Assembly: GCF_004297125.1 (NCBI RefSeq)
Contig: NZ_SCVD01000001.1
Location: 186,001-250,000 of the forward strand
Source: Phenylobacterium sp.
Lineage (GTDB): Bacteria; Pseudomonadota; Alphaproteobacteria; Caulobacterales; Caulobacteraceae
Direction of reading: 5' to 3'
DNA: 64,000 nt
The notes below the pieces were generated by a model. That model did not search any database. It was not told the origin of the DNA and worked only from the letters and a program-made list of their open reading frames with translations. This document shows positions 17,794 to 27,097 of the stretch, piece by piece; position 1 is the first letter of the stretch, and each line of letters opens with the position of its first letter. Position numbers and translations under genes: made by a program.

Positions 17794-18381
17794 TCATCGG
17801 GCGGGGCATAGTGAGCTTGGGCCGCGGGCGCGGTAGACGGTGGAGGACAGGGCGCGGGTGCGCGCCTTCGCGTTGGCGGGCGTGGTGATCGTCGCCACCA
17901 GCCGTTCTTCGCCATTCCAGGCGCAATAAACCGTGCGCTCGACCCGGCCGGCGTCCACCAGTCCCGTCTGGGTCATGGCGAAGCCTTCCGGCCTGGCCAG
18001 GATCGTGGCGGCGGCCATGGCCCGCAGCTTCTCCGACGGCCCGCGATCCACATAGGTCGAGCAGGATCCGTCCGCCCAGGCCACGGCGTAGACGGGGCTG
18101 AGCGAACCGAGCCGCCAGACCTTGTCGTCGGCGCCGGCGCCGGCCGCGCGGGAGGGCATGGCCACGAGCCGTTCGTACAGGGCCAGTTCCTCGATCGGCC
18201 GGCGATTCAGGATGCCCGGCAGGCATACGTCGCGCAGCACGATCTCGCCGGCTTCGACACTGTCGATCAGCGCCCCGAACGGCGGACTATCCCGGGACGC
18301 CGCGGGACCTGATCCTTGAGCGCCAGCCGGGCCCGAGACCGTCGCGCAAAAGGCGGCGGCGACGCAGATGTGACGCAGCAT
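17794..18381 (-). CDS. Secreted hypothetical protein
   Basis: The 195-residue product starts with a cleavable signal peptide (MLRHICVAAAFCATVSGPAGAQ). The mature part has three cysteines that may be oxidised in the periplasm (in VCLPGILNR, GSCSTY and VYCAWNG), plus one near the C-terminus. No family is recognised with confidence; the Cys-bearing start VCLPGI followed by an aromatic, substrate-like fold resembles small secreted alphaproteobacterial proteins of unknown role. It is convergent with the DUF885 array and divergent from the TPR gene. Confidence 0.6.
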   Translation of the reverse strand: MLRHICVAAAFCATVSGPAGAQGSGPAASRDSPPFGALIDSVEAGEIVLRDVCLPGILNRRPIEELALYERLVAMPSRAAGAGADDKVWRLGSLSPVYAVAWADGSCSTYVDRGPSEKLRAMAAATILARPEGFAMTQTGLVDAGRVERTVYCAWNGEERLVATITTPANAKARTRALSSTVYRARGPSSLCPAR

Positions 18382-18572
18382 GGATCAACTCTAGATGGCT
18401 GCGGGCATCCCGCACCTCAACTGCGCGTGACCCGGCGGGCTCGACACCATGCCGCAAGGCGCTTTCGATGCGGCCCGGCGGCGGCTTGAAGAGGCAGCGC
18501 CGTCACGACGGACTCGCGCTTTGCGACATTCGGCGCCAACTTCCACAAGCTAGACCCTGGGGAGGGATCCGC

Positions 18573-20273
18573 ATGACGTTGCGTACGGCCTTGACCGCTG
18601 CGGCGGTCCTCTGGGCGGGGGTCGCCAACGCCCAGCAGCACGACATGTCGAAGATGACCGGCATGAGCATGGGCCTGCCGCCCATGCCGTCGATTTATGG
18701 CGGACAGGCCGACAAGCCGGGGGCGCCGGTGTTCAAGGGGCTGGGCGCGCACAGGATGGCGGTCACGGCGACGCCCGAGGCGCAGGCCTTCTTCGACCAG
18801 GGCGTGAACCTGGTGTTCGGCTTCAACCACGCCGAGGCGATCCGCTCGTTCCGCGAGGCCGCGCGCCTGGATCCGAACTGCGCCATGTGCTGGTGGGGCG
18901 TGGCCTTGGCGCTGGGCTCCAACATCAACCTGCCGATGCCCGACGACGCGGTCCCGGCGGCCTGGATGGCGCTGAAGAACGCCGAGGCCCTCGCGCCCAA
19001 GGCCAGCGAGCGCGAACAGGCGTGGATCGCGGCGCTCTCGAAGCGCTATGCCGAGAAGAAGGGCGCCGACCGCGCGGCGCTCAACGCCGCCTTCGCCGCC
19101 GCCATGGGCGATCTGGCCGCGAAATATCCCGACGACCTGGACGCCCAGACCTTCTGGGCCGAAGCCATGATGGACACCCAGCCGTGGGACTATTGGGAAG
19201 CCGACGGCAAGACGCCCAAGGGCCACGGCGCCGAGATCGTCGCGACGCTGGAGAAGGTGATGGCCAAGGCGCCCGACCATCCCGGCGCGCTGCACCTCTA
19301 CATCCACGCGGTCGAGGCCTCGACCACGCCCGAACGGGCCGAGCCCGCCGCCGACCGGCTGCTGAAGCTGATGCCGGGCGCGGGTCACGTGGTCCACATG
19401 CCCAGCCACATCTACTATCGGGTGGGACGCTATGCCGACGCGGCGGCCGCCAACGAGGCCGCCGCCCTGGTGGACGAGGACTACATCACCGCCTGCAAGG
19501 CGCAGGGCTTCTATCCCGCCGGCTACTACGGCCACAACATCCACTTCCTGTGGACGTCGGCCGAGATGGAGGGCCGCTACCAGGCCGCCCTCGACGCCTC
19601 GCGGCGGCTGGTGAAGGCCGTGGATGCGCCGAACCTTTCGAAGCAGCTTTCCGTCGCCGAGCTCTACAACTTCACCCCGGTGATGACCCTGCTTCGGTTC
19701 GGCAAGTACCGGGAGGTGCTGGCCGAGCCGGCGCCGGACAAGATGCTGACCCTGGACAACGCCATGTGGCTCTACGCCCAGGCCTTCGCCCACGCCAACA
19801 CGGGCGACCTGAAGGCCGCGGCGGCGGACCGGGCGAAGCTGGCCGCGCTGCAGAAGGCGAAGTTCGATCGCTACGACGCCTTCGGCGTTCCGGCGGCCGG
19901 GATGATCGCGGTCGCCCTGGCCAGCGTGGACGGCGAGATCGCGCGCAAGTCCGGCGATCTGCCCGGCGCGGTCGCGCAGTTCCAGAAGGCCCAGACACTG
20001 GAGCGGGCGCTCCCCTACACGGAGCCGGCCTACTGGCATCGTCCCGTGGCGCACCTGCTGGGTGCGGCGCTGCTGGAGGCGGGAAAGCCCGCCGAGGCGG
20101 AGGCGGTCTATCGCGAGAGCCTGCACCACTATCGCCGCGACGGCTGGGCGCTGATGGGCCTGGCGGCGGCGCTGAAGGCCCAGGGCAAGACCGCGGAGGC
20201 GCAGCAGGTGGGCGGCGAATTCGGGGAATCCTGGCGGCGGGCGGACACCCAGATCCAGACCTCGCGGCTCTAG
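18573..20273 (+). CDS. Periplasmic tetratricopeptide-repeat protein
   Basis: The 566-residue product has a signal peptide (MTLRTALTAAAVLWAGVANA), then a Met/His-rich opening (HDMSKMTGMSMGLPPMP), then helical TPR-like repeats. The segment LDPNCAMCWWGVALALG holds a CxxC pair within the first TPR, and HMPSHIYYRVGRY is another conserved patch of this family. A binding or assembly role is likely; the Met-rich head could bind copper (inference). I chose the ATG at 18573 after GGGGAGGGA, not the upstream in-frame start at 18468. Its stop overlaps the convergent LytTR gene by four bases. Confidence 0.82.
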   Translation: MTLRTALTAAAVLWAGVANAQQHDMSKMTGMSMGLPPMPSIYGGQADKPGAPVFKGLGAHRMAVTATPEAQAFFDQGVNLVFGFNHAEAIRSFREAARLDPNCAMCWWGVALALGSNINLPMPDDAVPAAWMALKNAEALAPKASEREQAWIAALSKRYAEKKGADRAALNAAFAAAMGDLAAKYPDDLDAQTFWAEAMMDTQPWDYWEADGKTPKGHGAEIVATLEKVMAKAPDHPGALHLYIHAVEASTTPERAEPAADRLLKLMPGAGHVVHMPSHIYYRVGRYADAAAANEAAALVDEDYITACKAQGFYPAGYYGHNIHFLWTSAEMEGRYQAALDASRRLVKAVDAPNLSKQLSVAELYNFTPVMTLLRFGKYREVLAEPAPDKMLTLDNAMWLYAQAFAHANTGDLKAAAADRAKLAALQKAKFDRYDAFGVPAAGMIAVALASVDGEIARKSGDLPGAVAQFQKAQTLERALPYTEPAYWHRPVAHLLGAALLEAGKPAEAEAVYRESLHHYRRDGWALMGLAAALKAQGKTAEAQQVGGEFGESWRRADTQIQTSRL

Positions 20274-21091
20274 AACCAGCCCGCGGCCTTCAGCGGGGCG
20301 GCGTTGCTGCGGCTGATGGGGACGACCAGGCCGCACTTCAGTTTCGCCTCGCCTCGACCGCGCAGCCACTTCACCTCGTCGATGGCGCCGGTGGCCACCC
20401 ACCAGGACCGGTGGGTGCGAAAGCCCGGCGCGGCGTCCAGTTCCTTCAGCGCATCGCCGAACCGCGCGGTGATCAGTTCCTGGCCGGCGTCCGTGTGGAC
20501 CCGCAGATAGTGGTCCTCGGCCTCCACGGCGATCAGTTCCGCGCCGCGCCGCTTGGCCGAGAGCCGCTGGCGGAAGGTGTGGGTGGGATCGCGGGGCGCC
20601 TCGGGCTCCGCGAGGAGCGGGGGCCGCACCGCCTGCGCCCAGGCCAACTGGCGCAGGCACATGGTGGCGATGCAGACCACGAAGACCTGGAACGCCGGCT
20701 CCGCCAGGTTCGCCCAGCCCAGGCGATCGCCGAACATGAAGTGGTTCACCAGCCCGACCAGGATCGTCACGGGCGGCGTCATCAGGACGCTGGCGGCGAC
20801 GAGACGGCTCCAGAAGTGGCTGACCCGGCGGCGCAGCGGCTCGTCGATCGCCACGCCGATCAGACCGCCGCCGACCATGCAGAGGAGCCAGTAGGCGAAC
20901 CGCAGGCTGAGCGGCTGGCGGGCCGTTTCGAACGGGCCCAGGAACGCCATCACCACGCCGATCGCGATCCACAGGGCGAAGTCGGCCGCGAGGCGGCGCA
21001 TCCAGGGCCGGACGGAAAACTCGGGCATCGGCGCTCGCGCTGGGATTCGTTCGCGCGAGACTGCCACGACTGACGATTTCCATGCATCCAT
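20270..21091 (-). CDS. Membrane-bound LytTR DNA-binding regulator
   Basis: The 273-residue protein has four predicted transmembrane helices (about residues 36-150) followed by a C-terminal LytTR domain: LIAVEAEDHYLRVHTDAGQELIT, FRTHRSWWVATGAIDEV and the terminal basic strand VVPISRSNAAPLK. Such proteins bind DNA from the membrane and need no separate kinase. The start could be at 21091 or at the internal ATG at 21028, since neither has a strong ribosome site. It is divergent from a DUF2306 membrane protein, a probable target. Confidence 0.88.
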   Translation of the reverse strand: MDAWKSSVVAVSRERIPARAPMPEFSVRPWMRRLAADFALWIAIGVVMAFLGPFETARQPLSLRFAYWLLCMVGGGLIGVAIDEPLRRRVSHFWSRLVAASVLMTPPVTILVGLVNHFMFGDRLGWANLAEPAFQVFVVCIATMCLRQLAWAQAVRPPLLAEPEAPRDPTHTFRQRLSAKRRGAELIAVEAEDHYLRVHTDAGQELITARFGDALKELDAAPGFRTHRSWWVATGAIDEVKWLRGRGEAKLKCGLVVPISRSNAAPLKAAGWF

Positions 21092-21186
21092 TCGCGCAGG
21101 CTAGGCGCCGTCCGCGCAACGGCCCCTTGGCGGGCGGCGTCCGGACCGGCCATTCCGACGGCGGTCAACGCAGGAGCCTGCCGCCG

Positions 21187-21798
21187 ATGAACGCCAGACT
21201 TTCCATGGGTCTGTGGGGCCTCGCTATCGTTCTCAGCGTCGGCGTGGCGATCTTGTCCTACCGCTACGTGCCGCAGATCGGCCCGCTGTCGCCCGAGGTC
21301 ATGGCGAACCTCTTCGCGCGGCCCTGGCTCATGCTGCACGCCGGCGCCGCGTCGACGGCGCTCCTGGTCGGCGGCTTCCAGGCCCTGCCGGCCGTGCGTC
21401 GGCGCCCCGCGCTGCATCGCGGTCTGGGGCTGACATATGTCGCGGGCTGCTTCGTGGGCGGCGTCGCGGGGTTCGCCATGGCCTTCGGGACGACGGCCGG
21501 TCCGGTGGCCGGATGGGGCTTCGGCATCCTGGCCGTGATCTGGGTCTATGTTACCGGCCAGGGCTGGCTGGCGGCCCGCGCCCGGCGCATCGACGCGCAC
21601 CGCCGGTGGATGATCCGCTCGTTCGCCCTGACCTTCGCCGCCGTGACCCTGCGCCTCTACCTGCCCATCGGGGCGATGGCGGGCCTGGAGTTCGCCGAGA
21701 TCTATCGGCTCAACGCCTGGATCTCGTGGATCCCGAACCTGCTGCTGGCGGAAATCTACCTGCGGCGCCGGACGATGCGCGGCCTTCAGCCGGCCTGA
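21187..21798 (+). CDS. DUF2306 integral membrane protein
   Basis: The 203-residue product is almost entirely hydrophobic with about six helices. Conserved DUF2306 features are visible: a His in WLMLHAGAASTALLVGGFQ, a short basic turn with RRPALHRGLGLTYV, and HRRWMIRSFALTFAAVTLRLYLP. The function of the family is unknown. CAGGAG precedes the ATG at 21187, so the longer frame from 21082 is rejected. The divergent LytTR membrane regulator next door probably controls it, a pairing also seen elsewhere (from memory). Confidence 0.82.
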   Translation: MNARLSMGLWGLAIVLSVGVAILSYRYVPQIGPLSPEVMANLFARPWLMLHAGAASTALLVGGFQALPAVRRRPALHRGLGLTYVAGCFVGGVAGFAMAFGTTAGPVAGWGFGILAVIWVYVTGQGWLAARARRIDAHRRWMIRSFALTFAAVTLRLYLPIGAMAGLEFAEIYRLNAWISWIPNLLLAEIYLRRRTMRGLQPA

Positions 21799-21867
21799 CG
21801 CCACACTGCTGACATTCCGCTGTCAGCAGGCCGGGCGTCTAATGGCGGTGAACCGGAGGAAGCCCCC

Positions 21868-22503
21868 ATGACCGACCTGACCTTCTACACCCATCCCATG
21901 TCGCGCGGCCGGATCATCCGCTGGATGCTGGAGGAAGTGGGCCAGCCCTACGACACCCAGATCCTCGATTTCGAGAACGCGATGAAGAGCCCCGCCTATC
22001 TGTCCGTGAATCCCATGGGCAAGGTGCCGGCGATCAAGCATGGCGACACCGTCGTGACCGAGTGCGGCGCGATCTGCGCCTACCTGGCCGACGCCTTCCC
22101 TCAGGCGGGCCTGGCGCCCGCGCATGGCAGCAAGCTGCGCGGACCCTACTATCGCTGGCTGTTCTTCGCCGCCGGGCCCATCGAGCAGGCGGTGGGCCTG
22201 AAGGCCCTGGGCGCCGAGGTTCCAGCCGAGCGGGAGAGGATGCTGGGCTGCGGATCGATGGACCATGTGCTGGACGCCCTGGAAGGCGCGCTGGACGGCC
22301 GGGACCACCTGGCGGGCGACAGCTTCACCGCCGCCGACCTCTATGTCGCCTCGCACCTGGGCTGGGGCATGCAGTTTGGCACGATCGAGAAGCGCCCCAA
22401 CTTCGAACGCTACGTGGCGCTGCACGACGGCCGGCCGGCGTCCAAGCGAGCCGTCGAAATCGACGACGGGATCATCGCGGCCCAGCAGCAGCCCGCTGAA
22501 TGA
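21868..22503 (+). CDS. Glutathione S-transferase family protein
   Basis: The 211-residue protein has an N-terminal thioredoxin fold (TFYTHPMSRGRIIRWMLEEVG, and MGKVPAI with the cis-Pro) and an all-helical C-terminal domain with the N-capping motif FTAADLYVASHLGW. The active-site residue may be the Ser in MSRG or the Tyr before it. Substrate is unknown. Its 3' end overlaps the convergent VOC gene by 32 bases. Confidence 0.9.
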   Translation: MTDLTFYTHPMSRGRIIRWMLEEVGQPYDTQILDFENAMKSPAYLSVNPMGKVPAIKHGDTVVTECGAICAYLADAFPQAGLAPAHGSKLRGPYYRWLFFAAGPIEQAVGLKALGAEVPAERERMLGCGSMDHVLDALEGALDGRDHLAGDSFTAADLYVASHLGWGMQFGTIEKRPNFERYVALHDGRPASKRAVEIDDGIIAAQQQPAE

Positions 22504-22867
22504 GGTCGAACTTCGTGCCGTAGAGGTCCTCGAACACCGCCACGCTGCCATAGGGCTCGTGGCGGGGTTCTTCGAGGAACTTCACGCCGGCGGCGCTCAT
22601 CCGCGCGTGGTCGGCCGCGAAGTCGTCGGTTTCCAGGAACAGGAACACGCGCCCGCCGGCCTGGTCGCCCACCGCGCGGACCTGGTCCCCCACGGCCCGC
22701 GCCAGCAGCAGCCCGCCCTGCGATCCCCGCGGCCGCACCACGACCCAGCGCTTGCCCGCGCCCATGTCGGTATCCTCGACCAGCTCGAACCCGGCCTTGC
22801 CGACATAGAAGGCGATCGCCTCGTCGTAGTCGCGGACGAGGAGGGCGGTGAGGGCCAGGCGCTGCAT
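22472..22867 (-). CDS. VOC superfamily (glyoxalase/bleomycin-resistance-like) protein
   Basis: The 131-residue protein has one pair of beta-alpha-beta-beta-beta modules typical of VOC proteins: LALTALLVRDYDEAIAFYVGKAGFEL at the start and PRHEPYGSVAVFEDLYGTKFDLIQ at the end. The terminal Glu of a normal VOC metal site is replaced by Asp in KFDL, and the first His position is not a His, so metal binding is doubtful. It lies 23 bases downstream of the EF-G-like gene and may be the last gene of its transcript. Confidence 0.85.
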   Translation of the reverse strand: MQRLALTALLVRDYDEAIAFYVGKAGFELVEDTDMGAGKRWVVVRPRGSQGGLLLARAVGDQVRAVGDQAGGRVFLFLETDDFAADHARMSAAGVKFLEEPRHEPYGSVAVFEDLYGTKFDLIQRAAAGPR

Positions 22868-22890
22868 GGCGCAGGCCTAGCCCGATTCAC

Positions 22891-24906
22891 CTACGCATTG
22901 GCCCGCGCGCCCTGGGCCGCCTCCTCGGCCAGGCGGCCGTGGAGCTCGCTCATGTGGTCGAAGTCGGCCTCAAAGGCGCCCAGGCCCTGGGTCAGGCCGC
23001 GCAGCTCGGCGATCAGGTCCTGGCGCTCGCTCTGCGGCAGGTAGGCCTCGATCCGCTCCCAGCCGCGCCAGTCCTCGCGGGGGCCCAGGCCCAGGATCTG
23101 GCCGCGGCGGGCGGTCAGGGCCGAGGTGACGTGGCTGGCGCTGTTGGATGGGGAATAGACCGTGAGCTTCTCGATCGGCTCCAGGAGGGTGGAGCCGGCC
23201 ACCTTCAGGGCTTCCTCGATCGCCAGGCGCCCGACGGTGCGGAACGCCATTTCGGAGCTGTCGACGGCGTGGGTCATGCCGTCGGTGAGCGTCACCTCCA
23301 GGTCGGTGACCGGAAAGCCCAGCGGGCCCTTAGCGAGTCCGTCGCGGACGCCGGTCTCCACCGCGGGAATCCACTGCCTGGGCACCGCGCCGCCGACCAC
23401 CTTGGACTGGAAGACGAAGCCGGAGCCGCGAGGCAGGGGCCGGACCTCAATGGTGATATCGGCGAACTGGCCGTGGCCGCCCGACTGCTTCTTGTGCCGG
23501 GCGCGCTGGGTGGCCGCCTTGGCGATGGTCTCGCGGTACGGGGTCTTGGGCTGGATGGTGTCGATCTCCACGCCGTACCGGCGTTTCAGGCGTTCCAGCG
23601 CCAGGCGCACGTGCCCCTCGCCCTGGCCGGCCAGCAGCACCTGCCGCTGCTCGGCGTCGTGGGTCAGCGACAGGCCGGGATCCTCCTCGACCAGTTTGCC
23701 CAGGGCGCCGGAGAGCCTGACGTCGTCGTTGCGGTTCTTGGCCATCAGGGCCACGGAGAACAGGGGTCGGCGCGACCGCGCCGCCGCCCGCACCGTCTGC
23801 GGCTGGCCGGTGGTCGACAGCATCTGGCCCGCGCCCGCCTGTTCCACCTTGCCGATGGCGCAGACTTCTCCGACCGCCGCCTCGGTGATCTTGCGGAGCG
23901 CCGAGCCTTGGACCTGGCTGAGCCCGCCGGCGCGGCTCTTCTGCCCGTCGGGCATCACGAAGTCCGCGCCGTCCGTCAATTTCGTCCCGAACACGCGGGC
24001 GTAGGCCAGCTTGCCGGACTGGCCGGCATAGGCGGTCTTCATCACATAGGCGCCGTTGGTGACGCCCAGCCGCTCAGCGGCCCGCTCGGTCGGCGGGGTC
24101 TCGTGGCGCAGCGCCTTGAGCAGCCGGCGGATGCCGAAACCGTTCTGGGCCGAGCCGAAGAAGACCGGCACGATCAGCCCATCGTTCAGCTCGCGCACCA
24201 GGTCGGCGAACACCGCGTCGCGGCTCGGGACCGCGTCGGACAGGAGCTGTTCCAGCAGTTCGTCGTCGAAGTCGGCGAGCTGTTCCAGCATGTGGAAGCG
24301 GGCGTCCGCCTCCTCCTGCTGCAGGTCCGCGGGCATATCGACCCGCTCGCTGGGCTTGCCGGGCTGGTAGACGAAGCATCGCTCGAGGGCCAGGTCGATG
24401 AAGCCCGAGACCTTGTCGCCGTCCCACATCGGGATCTGCCGGGCCACCAGCGGCGCCGTGGAGACCGGGGCCAGGGCCTCCAACAGTTCGCCCAGCGTGC
24501 CGCGGGCGATGTCCATCTTGTTGATGAAGAGGGCATGGGGCACGCCCAGCCGTTCCAGTTCGCGCAGCGTCGGCTGCAGCAGGACGGCCTTGGCGGGATC
24601 GGGCTCGGCCACCACGATGGCCAGGTCGACGGCGGCGAGCGCCGGATCGATCTCGGCGCAGAATTCCAGGGATCCCGGGCAATCGACGACGGCGTAGCGG
24701 TCGCCCATGAAGTCGAAGCCGGCCAGGTTGAGCTCCACCGAATGGCCGCGAGCCTTGGCCTCGGGGCTGCTGTCGCCCACCTCGCCCGGACGCACCGCCT
24801 GGCCGGTGGCGGCTTCCAGCAGGGCCTCCATCAGGGTGGTCTTGCCGGCGCTCGTGGGGCCGACGAGCGCGAGCGCCCGAACCGACCCCATGTCTCGGAT
24901 TGCCAT
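22891..24906 (-). CDS. EF-G-like translational GTPase (non-canonical paralogue)
   Basis: The 671-residue protein has the order of elongation factor G: G domain with P-loop GPTSAGKTTL, NKMD, then domains II-V. It is not the housekeeping factor. The universally conserved catalytic His of DTPGH is absent (DCPGSLEF), and the switch I RGITI motif reads RGHSV. Residues of domain IV remain (RHKKQSGGHGQFAD). GTP hydrolysis is therefore probably slow or differently triggered; a role in ribosome recycling or stress is possible (inference). GGGAGAA precedes the ATG by seven bases. Confidence 0.88.
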   Translation of the reverse strand: MAIRDMGSVRALALVGPTSAGKTTLMEALLEAATGQAVRPGEVGDSSPEAKARGHSVELNLAGFDFMGDRYAVVDCPGSLEFCAEIDPALAAVDLAIVVAEPDPAKAVLLQPTLRELERLGVPHALFINKMDIARGTLGELLEALAPVSTAPLVARQIPMWDGDKVSGFIDLALERCFVYQPGKPSERVDMPADLQQEEADARFHMLEQLADFDDELLEQLLSDAVPSRDAVFADLVRELNDGLIVPVFFGSAQNGFGIRRLLKALRHETPPTERAAERLGVTNGAYVMKTAYAGQSGKLAYARVFGTKLTDGADFVMPDGQKSRAGGLSQVQGSALRKITEAAVGEVCAIGKVEQAGAGQMLSTTGQPQTVRAAARSRRPLFSVALMAKNRNDDVRLSGALGKLVEEDPGLSLTHDAEQRQVLLAGQGEGHVRLALERLKRRYGVEIDTIQPKTPYRETIAKAATQRARHKKQSGGHGQFADITIEVRPLPRGSGFVFQSKVVGGAVPRQWIPAVETGVRDGLAKGPLGFPVTDLEVTLTDGMTHAVDSSEMAFRTVGRLAIEEALKVAGSTLLEPIEKLTVYSPSNSASHVTSALTARRGQILGLGPREDWRGWERIEAYLPQSERQDLIAELRGLTQGLGAFEADFDHMSELHGRLAEEAAQGARANA

Positions 24907-25090
24907 GGTCGCGTTCTCCCATCACCGATGGCGCCGAGGGCGCCCGCCTTGCGGGAGGTCGTGGCGCCCTTGCGCACGGATTGTGAGCGGTCGCGGACCG
25001 GTACAGAGCCAGCCGACGCCGCCCTTACCGGAAAACCCTACGCCCGGAGTTTTGCGGGATGCGCCTCAAGAAGTCGTGAGTGAGAGCAGC

Positions 25091-26686
25091 TTAGCGGTCC
25101 AGCGCCGAGCGGATCGCCAAGGCGCCGGCGCGGGCCCGGCCCCGCGCGCCGACCGCGGCGTCGTTGGCGGGCGTCTCGTGCGCCCGGCCGTAGAGCCAGC
25201 CCTGGGCATAGTGGACCCCGGCGCGGCGGACAGCGTCCTCGGCCCCGGGCGTCTCGACCATCTCGGCCAGGGTGCGGACGTTCAGTTCGGCGCACATGTT
25301 CACCAGGTGCTTCACGAAGGTGGCCTCGCGTCCGCCGTGGGCGAGGTCGCGGATATAGCGGCCGTCGATCTTCACCAGGTCCAGGGTGAGCTGCTGGAGG
25401 TAGGCCAGCGAGGCGGCGCCGGCCCCGAAGTCGTCCAGGCAAACCTCGCAGCCCGCTGCGCGCAACGCCTGCAGGTGGCGGTCGGCCACGGCAAGGTCCT
25501 CTACGGCGGCGCTCTCGGTCAATTCGAACATCAGCCGGCCCTGGGCCCACGGCCGAGCCTTCAGCAGGGCGAGGGCGCCGTTCACGTAGCTTTCGCGCAT
25601 CAGGCTGCGCCCGGAGACGTTGACCGCCAGCACCAGGGAGGGATCGGCCTGGAGGGATCGGAGGGTCTCTTCCAGGATGGCCATGTCCAGCGGCTCGATC
25701 AGGTCCATCTCCTCGGCCATGCGGATGGTCGGAAAGGGGCTGCCTTCGGAACCGAAGCGCACCAGCACCTCGTGATGGTGCAGGCCGCCGCTGTGGAGCG
25801 ACACGACGGGCTGGTAGGCGAGGGTGAAACGGCGGTGCTTGATCGCCGCGCCCAGGGCGCCGGCGTTGTCGAGCGTCGTGCGCATCGCCTCGTCCAGCGC
25901 CTGGGCGAGGTCGCAGGGCAGGGCGCCCGACAGCCCATCCTTGAGCACCAGGTTGAGGGCGTAGCGCAGCGCCTGGACGGTCGGCTTGCGGCCCTCGACG
26001 CCGGTCATCGGAATGGAGGCGGCGGTGGCGGCGATGTTGTCCACGCCGGCGTCGGTCAGGACGCGGGCGATCCGCCGGGTGACCACCTCGGTCGGCTCGT
26101 CGCGGCCGCGGACCAGGGCGTAGCGGTCTGGGCCGACCTCGGTCGCCGCCTCGCCGCGATAGGCCTGGGCGCGCAGGACGCCGGCCAGGAGCGCTTCGAT
26201 GCGGGTGGGGTCCCGGGCGGCAGCCGCCGAGGCCGAAAGGCCCGACAGTTCCACGAAGGCAAGTTCCAGTTCCTGCGACGCGCCGGCGAGCAGTTCGGTG
26301 GCGCGGGTTTCGAAACCCTCCCGGCTCTGCAGGCCGGCCGGGCCGCGGCCGCTGGCGCGAGACAGCGCGCACGAGATCGCGCCGTCATTCTGCGGCAGGC
26401 GGATGGCGGTCAGGGTGGCGTAGGCATCCGCCTTGCCGGCGACCCGCAGCACCACCGGCCCCGCACGCGTCCCGCCGTCGAGACCACCGAACAGGGCCTC
26501 GACCATCGGATGATCGTCGGGATCGATCAGGCTCTGCCAGGAGCGCTGTGCGAGCGCGCGGTCGACCACGCCCAGCACCGCCTCGCCGGCCCCCAGGGCG
26601 AAACTCACGCGCCCGTCCGTCCGGATCTCCAGAAGAAGGTCGGCGGCGGCGAAGCCGAATCCCAGGAAGCGGTGCGGTGTCGACAA
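25091..26686 (-). CDS. EAL-domain c-di-GMP phosphodiesterase
   Basis: The 531-residue protein has an N-terminal PAS-like region (about 1-120), a degenerate GGDEF-like middle (about 130-260) and an EAL domain (about 270-500). Key EAL positions are visible: Glu in HHEVLVRFG (the EAL motif reads EVL), Asn in VNVSGRS, Glu in FELTES, the metal pair in DDFGAG, Lys in VKIDGRY, Glu in LAEMVET and Gln in YAQGWLYG. The complete set predicts an active phosphodiesterase that would lower c-di-GMP and favour motility. The start is a TTG at 26686 with a distant ribosome site, so it is uncertain. Confidence 0.88.
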   Translation of the reverse strand: MSTPHRFLGFGFAAADLLLEIRTDGRVSFALGAGEAVLGVVDRALAQRSWQSLIDPDDHPMVEALFGGLDGGTRAGPVVLRVAGKADAYATLTAIRLPQNDGAISCALSRASGRGPAGLQSREGFETRATELLAGASQELELAFVELSGLSASAAAARDPTRIEALLAGVLRAQAYRGEAATEVGPDRYALVRGRDEPTEVVTRRIARVLTDAGVDNIAATAASIPMTGVEGRKPTVQALRYALNLVLKDGLSGALPCDLAQALDEAMRTTLDNAGALGAAIKHRRFTLAYQPVVSLHSGGLHHHEVLVRFGSEGSPFPTIRMAEEMDLIEPLDMAILEETLRSLQADPSLVLAVNVSGRSLMRESYVNGALALLKARPWAQGRLMFELTESAAVEDLAVADRHLQALRAAGCEVCLDDFGAGAASLAYLQQLTLDLVKIDGRYIRDLAHGGREATFVKHLVNMCAELNVRTLAEMVETPGAEDAVRRAGVHYAQGWLYGRAHETPANDAAVGARGRARAGALAIRSALDR

Positions 26687-26747
26687 GGCTGGATCGTTCC
26701 CCTGTCATGGAGTTACGCGTGCCGGCCTTAAGATCGCGTGTTCGCCG

Positions 26748-27008
26748 CTAGGCGTCGGCCTTCTTGCGCCTCAGCATCCTGCGGCGGGTCTCCAACACGG
26801 TGTATAGGCGCTCGCGCTGGTGCTCGCCGACGGGCAAGGAGATGCGATTGTGCTGAATTTCGAGGTCGTGGCTGGCTTCGTCGGCGAGACGATCCATGCC
26901 CTGGGGATCGACCCGCCAAAGGGCGTGGATCAGGTCCGCCACGAGGAGCTCGAGCGTTGCAACGCGGGCAATGAGATCCCGCTTGCTGGTGGAGACATCG
27001 TCCGACAT
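26748..27008 (-). CDS. Small conserved-looking hypothetical protein
   Basis: The 86-residue product is helical and highly charged: MSDDVSTSKRDLIARVATLELLVADLIHALWRVDP, then a polar middle and a very basic C-terminus (RRRMLRRKKADA). No family is recognised. The ATG at 27008 fits an amphipathic first helix better than the longer frame from 27122. It is divergent from the Nudix gene. Confidence 0.55.
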   Translation of the reverse strand: MSDDVSTSKRDLIARVATLELLVADLIHALWRVDPQGMDRLADEASHDLEIQHNRISLPVGEHQRERLYTVLETRRRMLRRKKADA

Positions 27009-27097
27009 GCGATGGTTCCAAGGCTTCGCGGCCGGGGGAGCCGCCACGTTCAGGATGGGGAGGTAGTGATTAAGCGTTCGATAGTGGCTGGCCGAGC

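Noticed and set aside
24907..25090. Possible RNA gene in the gap before the EF-G-like gene
   Set aside because: Only short GGCGCC repeats are visible; no cloverleaf or conserved RNA structure.
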